Assembly (NCBI GenBank): GCA_003151415.1
Contig: PLXK01000193.1
Location: forward strand, 225 to 33,172
Direction: 5' to 3'
Source of the DNA: Bacteroidota bacterium
Lineage (GTDB): Bacteria > Bacteroidota > Bacteroidia > Palsa-965
DNA length: 32,948 nt
The position numbers were made by a program, and so were the translations under genes. The notes below the pieces were generated by a model that saw only the letters and a list, made by a program, of their open reading frames with translations, made no database searches and had not been told where the DNA came from. Positions 16,801 through 26,700 of this stretch are shown in pieces; position 1 is the stretch's first letter; every line of letters starts with the position of its first letter.

Positions 16801-19800
16801 GGATTAATTTTACTGACCAGTCGGCCTTCCGCGTTCAGGGTGATTTGAAATACGACCCCTCTAAATTTAAGAACTGTACTTGTCCTGTTCCCAATGCATT
16901 CATCAGTGTGGATGGAAACCTTCTGATTGTTGCCGGAGCTCCGGCCAAAACGGATGTCAACGGTCACTTTGATGTACATGTTCCTATCGGTCCGCATATT
17001 CTTACTGTTAGTCAGACCGGACACAGTTATTCGGCAGGAAGCTTTCCTCCGACAGGCACCTGGAATTTCCAGGACTCACTCTCGGGTCTGCACCTGCTTG
17101 ACACCACTTCTGTAAAAGTGATCGGACGTGTTGTAGGCGGTACCCGTGAAGCCAAGAAAGCGATGATTCTCGGGAAATCGGTCAACAACATAGGCAAGGC
17201 GGAAATCATTTTCCATACTCAGAGCAATTGTTATTCCGACACGATCATTACCAATGACGCCAGCGGCGACTATGTTGCATACCTGCCTCCGATGTCTTAC
17301 ACGATAGATAACCTGAAAATTGTTAAAAATCCGGCCAGTCTTTCCTGGAATGAATTTCAGAACAATCCTTTACTGAATGTGACTTCGATACCCCCGGTTC
17401 AGATGATCTACGATTCTGTCTTCAATTATGTGGGCAACAAAAAGGTGTTTGCCCGGCTTGACTCCGGGACTTATCAGAAGATTCTAAGCTGGGATCACAG
17501 GGAAGCTCCCGCCGTCTGGGTTACCGATTTGCGGGCGAGGGCTTTTGCCAAATATGGTGGCGATTCAACATTTACCTATGTCAGTCCTGCCGGAGTCAAA
17601 ACAATCTATCCGATCAATGACTCCACGTTCGGATATCCCGTCTTTACTCAAAGCACAGATTATGGTGTCAAAATGGGTGCCATAGAACAATATACGAATC
17701 TGGATCACACCTTAACTCCCGGCAAATTAGATGTCGTGCCTGTTGCCACCGGCGTATTTACAATCAACAACGCCCTGTCCACTGCTTCTGCACCAGTAAC
17801 TCTCAGCCAGGATTCCTCCAGCTCGGGCTATATCTCGCCACGCAAAGACACGGCCTTTGTCAATTATTCCTTTACCGGAGGAATTCCCAATATTGCATTC
17901 AATCCCGCAACAGATAATTTTCTGCAGCAGTTTTCCATCGATTTTACCAGCGGCCCTAACATTGTTCATTGGCTGCCACGAGCAGGCGCTACACCTTTCA
18001 AGGGAATTATGCTTGGAGGCCAGAGCTCCGATGGGCAGGGATTTGTTTCCACAGGTCCAAGTGTAGTGGAAATGGTACTGAGAGATCCTCCGGGTTCAAA
18101 CAGTTTTGCTTCATTTATGAAAGGCACTTCCGTGACAAGCACCTATTCCTGGTCGAATGAAGGGGACATCGATGTGGACATGAACAAAACGATCGACCTG
18201 GGCACCAAGTTCTCTTTGGGAATTGGAATGCAAACCACAACGGACATCTCCAATGAGATTGCGTTGAATGCACATGTATCGACCAAAATTTCGGGACAAG
18301 GACAGACATCGCAAACCATCACAACCACAGAAACCTGGAGTACGGATGGGACCAGCGCACATGTGGGAGCCATGTCCGATATTTATGTGGGAAGGGCCAT
18401 GAACCTGAATTTCGGGGTTTCGGAAAACATTTCCATTCTTCCTTCAGCCGCTATTGTCGGCAAAACAGGTATCGATGCTTCCGAACAAGGAACCGTTTCA
18501 GGGACCGGCTTTACAGTGATTCGCAGAAAATCACTCGCCGTGCTGCCTCAAGGTTATGCAACATCCTTTATGTATACACAGGATTACATTGTGAATACCC
18601 TCATTCCCAACCTCAGCACATTGCGAAATCAGCTTTTCGTGAACCAGCCGCTGAAATACAAGTTGGTGTTCTCGAATGTCAATGACCCCAAGTATGGCAC
18701 AAATAACGATGATCCTGTCTGGACCGGAATCGGATCGGGTGTATCTTCAGCAAATCCTTTCACCACGGTGCCTTCAGACACCACGGGAAACAGCTATACC
18801 TACCATGGTGGAAATCTGCCCACCATTGTAAAAGTAAAAAGCACCACAGGAACAATTGTGACAGATACCATTCCTGCGAGCCTTGGCGACTCCGTGAGGT
18901 GGTATAATCAGCAGATCCGCCTTTGGAAACAAGCCGTGATCAACAATGAAAAAGATAAGTACATGGCTTACCACGATGGCACGAACCTGATTCAGAATTA
19001 TTCCATCAGTGAAGGCGTTACGTATACCAATACAGTAGAGACAGACAATGATACCACCACCAGCAATACTTTTGAACTGGGAATTTCTGCGGCAGCTTCC
19101 CTGAAAATTGGTGCGAATATTGGCGGTTCCGGACTTGAAGCGGATCAGGGAATTACGCTGGGCTATGTAAAAGATCATGGCAGCAGCAATGATGCATCCA
19201 GCCAGAGGTCCTTTACTTACACACTCCAGGATACCGGCCCGGGCGACTATTTCTCTACAGATGTACGGAAAGGATATCAGGGTTGGGGTCCGATCTTCAA
19301 CATCACAGGCGGCCAGACACGTTGCCCTTATGAAGCGGCTGATACCTCCATTTATTTTACGGATCCGGGCACAGGAAAAAATGTCAAGTTCGGTGTCTCC
19401 ACACTTCAAACCGAAAAAGTGCATGTGAAAGTAGACGGCAATGATTTCTTCAGTCAGAAGGACAATATCCCTTCCGACGGACAAGCCGTGTATGATCTTG
19501 AAATACAAAACCTCACCGAGTCGGTTCCGGCTCTCAATGTGAGTTATGCGATAACCGTTCCTGCCGAGAAAAATCCTTTTGGAGCAGGTCTGACCATCGA
19601 CGGTTTCAATCCGACTTCCCAGCTTTATCCTGTTGGAGGAGGATCGTCCATACACAAACAACTGGTACTGAAAAGGGGAGCTACCCAATTTAACTACGAC
19701 AGCATTGCAGTGGTTGCCTATTCGGCCTGCGGAGATGGAAACGTTACCGATACCATCTGGATTTCAGCCCACTTCCTGCCTGCCTGTACGGATGTTGCGC

Positions 19801-22800
19801 TTTCTGCTCCACTCAACCAATGGGTTGCCAACAATTCTTTTCACGATACGCTGAATACCGTTGTATCCGGTTATGATATCAACTACACCGGTCTGAAGGA
19901 AATCACTTTTGAATACAAACCCTCCTCGCAAGCCACCTGGGTGCCTCTTTATACCTGGTATAAAGACTCCACCGGAGCCAACGCCATACCAACAAGCCAG
20001 GCAGTCATTACTTACCCGTGGGTGCTCACGCAATTGCAGGACGACCATTACGATATCCGCTCTACCTCTACCTGCAAATTGAAAGTGGGTGCCCTCACAC
20101 AGATCGTTTCGAATCAAAGCCCGGTGATTTCCGGAGTGGTTGACAGGATCAATCCGGCTCCTTTCGGAACTCCTTCTCCAGGCACAGGAATCCTGAATCC
20201 GGGAGACGATATTTCCATTCAGTTTAACAAACCGCTGGACGGAGGTGCATTGTCAGATTACAATTTCGACATACGCGGCGTGCTCAACGGTGCTGCGATT
20301 CAACACAGCACCAGCCTTTCTTTCGACGGCAGCACTTCCTATGCTGAAGTTCCATCGGGAGCGAATCTTAACAAAAGAGACTTCAGTATGGAGTTCTGGG
20401 CAATGAGAACGATCGGTGGCCAGATGGCCGTCATCAGCCAAAGTCCGGATGCAAGCAATGGCCTGTTCTTTGGATTCAATGTTTCAAATCAACTCGCTCT
20501 GCGATTCGGCACAGCCGAGATAGCAGGCGATAAAGCGCTTGCACCTGTGGATGGACAATGGCATCACTACGCGGTTACCTACAGAGATACGACTCAAAAC
20601 GTGAGTCTGTACGGCGACTTTTACGGAAGTGGTACAACTCCGCTGAACAGCAACACCACAATGACAGCATATTATACCGGGGCCGGGAAACTGTTCTTTG
20701 GTAAGGATGCTGCAAGCAGCTCCCTGTTTTTCAATGGAAACCTTCAGGATATCCGCATCTGGAACAACACGCTGCAGGCTTCCGACATTTCTTCCAGGAT
20801 GAATACGGTATTGTCTGTCAACACCGGAAATTTATTGTACGACTGGAGAATGGATGAGGCAGCCGGAACATTTGCCAACGATGCAATCCGCAGCCTCAAT
20901 GCTTCTCTGGTGAATACCACCTGGCAAATTACTCCTAACGGTTTTGCCTGCGCCTTTGACGGATCAACCGGATATGTTCAATTGAACACGTCCAAGGTAG
21001 GCATCACACCCGAAATGGACTTCACCCTGGAGTTCTGGTTTAAATCAAATCAGGCCGGTGTGGCCACACTGTGGTCGAATGGAAAAGGAGATGGACTCAT
21101 CGGCGATTCGATTTATTCCTGGAACATTCAGAAAGATGCTTCCGGTTTCATTCATGTACTCCACGACAAAATTGACTTCGTGGCTACAAGCTCCAATTAT
21201 TTTGACAACACCTGGCACCATTTTGCACTGGTCATGCAACGTGCCAGTACGCTTTCGGCATACATTGACGGCAATCCCCAAAACAGCATGACATCTGCCG
21301 GATTTAAACAAATGGGTGGAGTGCATATGTATATTGGAGCCCGCGGTTATCAGCCAGGTGCACCGGTTACTTTAACGCATGACAATTATTTCAGCGGAAG
21401 TATGGATGAAGTCAGGTTGTGGAACACTGCCAGGCTGATCAAACAAATTACCCGCGACAAACAAAACAGGTTGCTCGGTGATGAAGCCGGATTGGTCATG
21501 TACCTGCCTTTTGAAAGTTATAAAAGCGTCCTGGGTGTTCCTTCTATGACTGCTTCCATTATGGATTTCTCAACAGACTCCCTGGTGCTAACCAATACAG
21601 CGGGAGCAACCACAACTGCCCAAACACCTGCACTGAAACTTCCAAGACCCATACAGGCCGTTAGTTTCACATACTCCCTGAATACCGACAAGATCATCAT
21701 GACCTCCAAGATGAGTCCTGCCGAAATTGAGAATGTGACGCTGGATGTGACAGTTCAAAAGGTACATGACCTGGATGGAAACGCTCAGCAGAGCCCTAAA
21801 ACCTGGATCGCTTACATCAATCAGAACCAGGTGAAATGGCAGACCGGCGGAATTACTCTTTCCAAACTGCTGAACGCTCCTCTTACTTTTACGGCCACGC
21901 TGGTCAACTCCGGAGGCGCATTGAAAGCGTATACCATTGGCAATATGCCGCCCTGGCTGACAGTGGATGCCCCTACAGGCAATATTGCTCCGAACAGTTC
22001 ACTGACAGTCACCTTCACCATCGAACCGGAAGTGAACATCGGGAACTACACAGAAGACGTCACCCTGACCACCGACTTCAATTACGCGGAAAAATTCACT
22101 TTGGATCTTAAAGTGTATGCCCAGCCACCGTCCTGGTCGGTGAATTCGGCCAATTACCAATACAGTGAAGGCGTGGTCGGACAGATCAGAATCGACGGAA
22201 TCGTCAGCAGCAATCCGGATGATAAGCTGGCTGCATTTGCAGGAGGGGTTTGCAGAGGGGTTACCAATCTGCAGTACCTTGCCCAGTATGATAAATACTA
22301 TGCTGTGATGGATATTTACAGCAATGCGAATACCGGAGATACCATTACCTTCAAGATCTGGAACGCTGCCGAAGGAAAAATTCATGCTCAGGTGACTCCT
22401 TCCATCCTCCTTTTCAGTGCCGACAGCATTCGGGGAACCTACGTGAATCCTCAGATGTTCGATGCATCCGACATGCTCATGCGTGTGTTGCCTCTCAATA
22501 CAGGATGGAACTGGATATCGGTAAACGTACTTTGTCCTGACTCAACCAATCTGGGCCGGTTCCTGGGAACGCTGCATCCGCATACCGGCGATGAGCTGAA
22601 AGGTCAGAGCAGTTTTGCGAACTACACTACGCAAAACGGCTGGGCCGGATCTCTGGCCAACAGCAATGCAGGAGTTAAAATTCAACCTTCCTATCGCATC
22701 CATGTCAGCCAGACCGACACACTCGTGTTTTCAGGCAAACAGATCGATCCGACGACAGTACCCATCACCCTGACACCGGGTTGGAACTGGACCGGATTTG

Positions 22801-23693
22801 TTTCCCTGCGTAACCTCACAGTCAAGGAAGCTCTGGCAAGCCTCAACCCCAGTGCAGGTGATATCATCAAAGGACAAACCAGTTTTGCACTCTACGATTC
22901 GAATCTGGGATGGGCCGGAAGTTTGGTCTATCTGCAGCCGAACCAGGGTTACATGATCCGGTCGGCCGCCGGTGGAACGTTTACTTTCCCGATTACAGGC
23001 ATTAACGGCAAAGCACAAACACATCCTGCTGTAACGCCACAAACCACCTGGACCGTGCAATCGGGCAATTATACCAACAACATGAACGTGGTTGCCAAAC
23101 TGAACTGCGGAGGAGGTACGAACAACAGTCTCACTCTGGGAGCATTCGTCAACGGCGTGTGCCGGGGTGTTGTTCCCGTATCCACAACAACAGGAAGCGA
23201 AGGACTGTTTTATCTGACTGTCTTCTCGGATAATACCACCGAGCAGATGAGTCTGAAGCTCATGGATGAAAGCACAGGGACGGCGTATGATCTGGACAAT
23301 TCGATCACTTTCCAGGTGAACGGCCTGCAGGGAAATCTGCAGAACCCGGTACCACTGAGCCTGCATAACCTTGCCGATCAATCCACCGTCTGTAAATCTT
23401 CCGCTACGGCTGTTATCGCTGCTGCGGCTGGCAATGCCACCACACTCCAGGCCGAACCCGTACCCTTCTCGGATCAATTCAGCCTGAACCTGAACATTGC
23501 TTACGGCGGTCCGGTGAATATCAAAATAACCAGTGTCACCGGTCAGCTGATCTTTCAACGAATCTTCCAGACAACATCCGGAATGAATACCATGGCCTTC
23601 AGTGCGGAGCAAATGAACATGCCTGCCGGACTTTACATTGTGGAGATGACCAGCTCCCAGGAGAAACTCGTAACCAGACTTATCAAGAAATAG
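13836..23693 (+). CDS. Giant secreted multidomain protein (FN3/LamG) with T9SS type A sorting domain
   Basis: A 3285-residue protein. Signal peptide 1-22 (ending SVEAQ). Three fibronectin type III-like domains lie at about 300-590. A LamG/concanavalin-like domain sits at about 722-905 (NGAFNGA-type start, FINGAIKDSV, LKEIRIWN). Regions near 990-1130 look like carboxypeptidase-regulatory folds. A long unassigned Thr/Ser-rich part covers about 1400-2100. Two more LamG-like domains follow at about 2156-2358 (FNGNLQDIRIWNN) and 2368-2561 (GSMDEVRLWN). Then come an AGGVCRGV module (about 2765-2880), a duplicated GWNW unit (about 2890-3050), an AFVNGVCRGV module (about 3070-3176) and a type A sorting domain at the end. 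LamG and FN3 domains usually bind sugars or proteins, so an adhesin or surface matrix role is likely but unproven. The next gene starts 14 bp on, so the genes form an operon. Confidence 0.87.
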   Translation: MKSKLLLSILVIVLQNSSVEAQNVSILPGETTTIETAAVYNGDFGPSNTGGSGFSSNFNKGRGVLSIGAEIQSDGYASWDDVRIAFYYNGAWHNICQYNNKDNQSQCDYTGGPNSQYYTVPYIPIAGTCVYTAGNNYETYSGDASYTKVGKMGGGNSDRYQNICLKNNGSLSVYHGNYLAQSGVITDRVKDGDNNMWGIQTAAYTATGKIYPAFNDPNPSTKKTTGYDVNNYVQYGNLPGFTYDQYTTNIGVLIINIANLPPDMLEAPNFKVHVYALSNGNDHNRIYETTYNNQNFMLNGPGTLVASQDQCSGVNLSWSNSSNQTPDDGNVTIRNVIFRNGSYLATVAGSATTYSDLTAVQDVSYDYTVRHVAFSETGETYYRSPESAKATGSLKPRPDQPISPTASADDCTGKINLGWSFNGANPQYFKVESSSTSATGPWTIDTTTIAGAARNYTFKNATRGTTYYYRISAINSCAVQSPTYATCLGISPSDPAKATKVTATLNIVNESIDLTWNDNANNETKYQVVRTDDQGNTVLTDINANANSYSDNAAATCRLYSYKIRVFNSCVLSGTLSDSAATGTLPPPNLSNTFDAVTHKLICSKGYFNNRVELNWSNKNNNILSSIAIYRKVLGSTADSVQITTVSPGTGLYIDNTINAGVFYKYSIQGTVVCNGSTLTSNISEDIGFRSPTGIVNGQIEYTGGVAVKNVQITLQKTTGNNGFAAVFNGANQVTVKDAANLKPSASVSAEAWVNFSSLTGASDRVIAGKAGSYQLFYQGSTGKLIMRVISGGTNYDAPFTATPLIVAGAYNQICGVYDGSKVKLFINGAIKDSVTGPGSINVNTNPVIIGNGFAGDLKEIRIWNNKRLNSDVARDYQRVLNGDETGLSVLFHTDENAGTYLYDISEVGTTFNMNDGAFTTPTWSTTIPGTSQMGYIGYTDSTGNYTIAGVRYSANGENFKAVPAFGVHSFNPASQVMFIGDGAAVQNGINFTDQSAFRVQGDLKYDPSKFKNCTCPVPNAFISVDGNLLIVAGAPAKTDVNGHFDVHVPIGPHILTVSQTGHSYSAGSFPPTGTWNFQDSLSGLHLLDTTSVKVIGRVVGGTREAKKAMILGKSVNNIGKAEIIFHTQSNCYSDTIITNDASGDYVAYLPPMSYTIDNLKIVKNPASLSWNEFQNNPLLNVTSIPPVQMIYDSVFNYVGNKKVFARLDSGTYQKILSWDHREAPAVWVTDLRARAFAKYGGDSTFTYVSPAGVKTIYPINDSTFGYPVFTQSTDYGVKMGAIEQYTNLDHTLTPGKLDVVPVATGVFTINNALSTASAPVTLSQDSSSSGYISPRKDTAFVNYSFTGGIPNIAFNPATDNFLQQFSIDFTSGPNIVHWLPRAGATPFKGIMLGGQSSDGQGFVSTGPSVVEMVLRDPPGSNSFASFMKGTSVTSTYSWSNEGDIDVDMNKTIDLGTKFSLGIGMQTTTDISNEIALNAHVSTKISGQGQTSQTITTTETWSTDGTSAHVGAMSDIYVGRAMNLNFGVSENISILPSAAIVGKTGIDASEQGTVSGTGFTVIRRKSLAVLPQGYATSFMYTQDYIVNTLIPNLSTLRNQLFVNQPLKYKLVFSNVNDPKYGTNNDDPVWTGIGSGVSSANPFTTVPSDTTGNSYTYHGGNLPTIVKVKSTTGTIVTDTIPASLGDSVRWYNQQIRLWKQAVINNEKDKYMAYHDGTNLIQNYSISEGVTYTNTVETDNDTTTSNTFELGISAAASLKIGANIGGSGLEADQGITLGYVKDHGSSNDASSQRSFTYTLQDTGPGDYFSTDVRKGYQGWGPIFNITGGQTRCPYEAADTSIYFTDPGTGKNVKFGVSTLQTEKVHVKVDGNDFFSQKDNIPSDGQAVYDLEIQNLTESVPALNVSYAITVPAEKNPFGAGLTIDGFNPTSQLYPVGGGSSIHKQLVLKRGATQFNYDSIAVVAYSACGDGNVTDTIWISAHFLPACTDVALSAPLNQWVANNSFHDTLNTVVSGYDINYTGLKEITFEYKPSSQATWVPLYTWYKDSTGANAIPTSQAVITYPWVLTQLQDDHYDIRSTSTCKLKVGALTQIVSNQSPVISGVVDRINPAPFGTPSPGTGILNPGDDISIQFNKPLDGGALSDYNFDIRGVLNGAAIQHSTSLSFDGSTSYAEVPSGANLNKRDFSMEFWAMRTIGGQMAVISQSPDASNGLFFGFNVSNQLALRFGTAEIAGDKALAPVDGQWHHYAVTYRDTTQNVSLYGDFYGSGTTPLNSNTTMTAYYTGAGKLFFGKDAASSSLFFNGNLQDIRIWNNTLQASDISSRMNTVLSVNTGNLLYDWRMDEAAGTFANDAIRSLNASLVNTTWQITPNGFACAFDGSTGYVQLNTSKVGITPEMDFTLEFWFKSNQAGVATLWSNGKGDGLIGDSIYSWNIQKDASGFIHVLHDKIDFVATSSNYFDNTWHHFALVMQRASTLSAYIDGNPQNSMTSAGFKQMGGVHMYIGARGYQPGAPVTLTHDNYFSGSMDEVRLWNTARLIKQITRDKQNRLLGDEAGLVMYLPFESYKSVLGVPSMTASIMDFSTDSLVLTNTAGATTTAQTPALKLPRPIQAVSFTYSLNTDKIIMTSKMSPAEIENVTLDVTVQKVHDLDGNAQQSPKTWIAYINQNQVKWQTGGITLSKLLNAPLTFTATLVNSGGALKAYTIGNMPPWLTVDAPTGNIAPNSSLTVTFTIEPEVNIGNYTEDVTLTTDFNYAEKFTLDLKVYAQPPSWSVNSANYQYSEGVVGQIRIDGIVSSNPDDKLAAFAGGVCRGVTNLQYLAQYDKYYAVMDIYSNANTGDTITFKIWNAAEGKIHAQVTPSILLFSADSIRGTYVNPQMFDASDMLMRVLPLNTGWNWISVNVLCPDSTNLGRFLGTLHPHTGDELKGQSSFANYTTQNGWAGSLANSNAGVKIQPSYRIHVSQTDTLVFSGKQIDPTTVPITLTPGWNWTGFVSLRNLTVKEALASLNPSAGDIIKGQTSFALYDSNLGWAGSLVYLQPNQGYMIRSAAGGTFTFPITGINGKAQTHPAVTPQTTWTVQSGNYTNNMNVVAKLNCGGGTNNSLTLGAFVNGVCRGVVPVSTTTGSEGLFYLTVFSDNTTEQMSLKLMDESTGTAYDLDNSITFQVNGLQGNLQNPVPLSLHNLADQSTVCKSSATAVIAAAAGNATTLQAEPVPFSDQFSLNLNIAYGGPVNIKITSVTGQLIFQRIFQTTSGMNTMAFSAEQMNMPAGLYIVEMTSSQEKLVTRLIKK

Positions 23694-23707
23694 AAGCTCG
23701 CTATACT

Positions 23708-26700
23708 ATGAAAAATCAAGAATCTTTGAACAGGCTATTTGTCAGAACCCGGGTATGGCTCATTTGTTTTATTTTCGCCTCCACCGTCGCGAAAGCTTCA
23801 CCGCCGAACTGGACTGTGGTGCCCGGACAGTTTCAGTACAACATGAGCGTCACGGCTGTGCTGAACATCAACTGCAATGAACTGAGCAGCGACACCAATA
23901 TGCTGGGTGCATTTGTCAACGGAGTTTGCCGGGGCGTAGTCAAAACAAACACCACCGTGGCAGGCCGCAGAATGGCTTTTCTGACCGTCTACAGCAATTC
24001 CAGCAGCGGGGAAACGGTGCAGTTAAAATTCTACAACGTCAGGGCCGATTCCGTCTGCACCTCAAAGGTTACTTTGACCTTTACCGACAATGCCCAATTC
24101 GGAACCAATAACACGCCCATCATTGTCAGAAACAACGATGCCCCTACTTCCATTTCACTTTCTGTGACTACCATCCCCGAAAGCGATACTGTGAAGCAGG
24201 TAATCAGTTCCATTTCCTGCGTGGATCCCGATGTGGCCGACACGCATATCTATACCCTGGTAAGTGGTTCGGGAAGCGCCGACAATGCCAAGGTGATGAT
24301 CAACGGAAACTCTCTGGTACTGAATACAGCGCTTAATTATTATGTGCAGGACAGCTTGCAAATCCGCATCCGGTCTACCGACAACCGAGGCTGTTTTTAT
24401 GAACAAGCTTTCGTCATCCACCTTGCGCATGTCAATCATCCTCCTTATGCCATTCAGATTGCCGACTCAAGTGTTTTCGATGACCAGCCCTTACACACAC
24501 TGGTGGGAGTGCTCTCCGCAAGCGATCCGGATCATAATGAAACCTTCACATATGTCCTTACTCCCGGAACCGGCGCTGCGAACAACAGTAATTTCTCCAT
24601 TTCCAACGATTCCCTGTTTGCAGAAACGACTTTCGATTCTTTGGTTCAACACCAGTTTTCCATTCGTGTGCGTGTCAATGACCATGCTTTGGCTCACTAC
24701 GAACGCGTCATGACCATTCTCATCAAGAATTTCCCGGACCCGCCAACGGCCATGGCGCTGAGTGACAACCGGATTTATGAAAACCTGCCGGCCCGTTCCT
24801 TCGTCGCCAAAATGAGCACCACCGATGATATCGGACACACATTTACCTACAGCTTTTCCAACAGCGGCACGAACGACAACAACAGCTTCACCATCTCCAA
24901 CGATTCCCTGCTTAGTAATGTTATGTTCGATTTTGAAACACGCAACCTCTACAACATTATTCTTACAACCACCAACAGCATCAATCTCTCGTATACCAAA
25001 CAATTCGCCATCCATATCCGCGACACGCTGGACTCCCCGACCGACATCATGATCAGCAATGCTTTTGTCAGCGAAAACAGACCGGCACATACTTTTGTCG
25101 GCGTATTCACCACGGCGGATGTCAATGGCCCCGGCGCCCAGCATACCTATAGCCTGGTCAGCGGAACAGGCAGCACAGACAATACATCTTTCGCCGTTTC
25201 GGGTGACACGCTATACTCCAATGCACGTTATGACTATGAGACAAAAAATCTGTTCTCCATCCGGGTCCGCACCACACTGGCCAACAACCTGTTTCTGGAC
25301 AAAGCCTTTGCCATCAATGTAACCGAAGGAGCCGACACGATTACCGACATCCGGATCACCAATGATTCTATTTACGAAAACAGTTCTCCCACAGCTTTTA
25401 TCGGTCAGTTAAGCACCGTGAGCCAGGACACCTCCGACCGGTACACCTATGCCTTTGACAATTCGGTGACCAATAACAACTCCAGCTTTTCACTCACCTC
25501 TACGGGTCTGCTCAACGCCGCGCGCTCGTTTGACTTTGATGTCAAGTCCAGATACGTAATCAGCGTAACGAGCAACAATGCCGGAGGAACTTCCTTCACC
25601 AAACAATTCACCATTAAAATCAGGGATACTCTGGATGTGCCTACCGGCATAAGCCTGAGCGATTCAGTTGTGGCCGATAACAAACCCGTGCACACATTTG
25701 CAGGACGTTTGTCAACCGTTGACGAAAACGCTCCGGCAACCATCCACACCTATAGCCTGGCGAGCGGATCAGGAAGCACGGACAATTCCAGTTTCATGAT
25801 TGCTCACGACAGCCTTTTTACAAATGCTATTCTGGATTACGGAACAAAAAATGTGCTGTCGGTCCGGGTCAGGACAACACTTGTCAATGCCATGTCCTTC
25901 GAACGGGTGATCTCGCTCTTACTCACAGAAAGCGCGGATACGATTCAAAACATCACACTCAGCAATGATTCAATATACGAAAACAGTTCTGCAACGTTGT
26001 TTATCGGCAAGTTCACCACCCTCAGCAAGGACACTCTGGATCATTACAATTACACTTTTGACAATTCTGTTTCCAACGACAATTCCAGTTTCTCACTGAC
26101 CACTACAGGTTTGCTGAGCGCAGCGAAATCGTTTGATTTCGATGTAAAATCAAAATATGTCATCAGTGTGCAAAGCCTTTTGACAGGAGGCGTTCCCTTT
26201 GTTAAACAGTTTACAATTAAAATCAGGGATACCCTGGATGTACCCACCGGCATGAACCTGAGCGATTCCCTGGTCGTTGACAACAAGCCCGCCCATACCT
26301 TTATCGGTAAATTTTCGACGGTGGATGAAAACGGAACGCAGTGCAAGCATACCTACTCCCTTGTAAGCGGAGCCGGAAGTGTGGACGACAGCAGTTTTGT
26401 GGTAGGCAATGATTCGCTCTATATTAAAAACACAGCCGACTATGAAGCGCAATCCGTTTTCCATCTGCGAATTCGCTCTACGCTCATCAATGGCATGAAT
26501 TTCGAAAAAGTCTATACCGTTTATGTAACCAGCGGAGGCGAGAAGCCACAGGCTCATAACGACAGCGTGTCGGTTAAAGAAAACAGCGCGCCCCGTTATC
26601 TCATCACGGCCTCTGCCAGCGACTCCGATTCGCAGGTTATCTTTACTTACACCCTGATGACAAAGAATATGCCTTTTGCGATGGATTCGGTAACCGGCGC

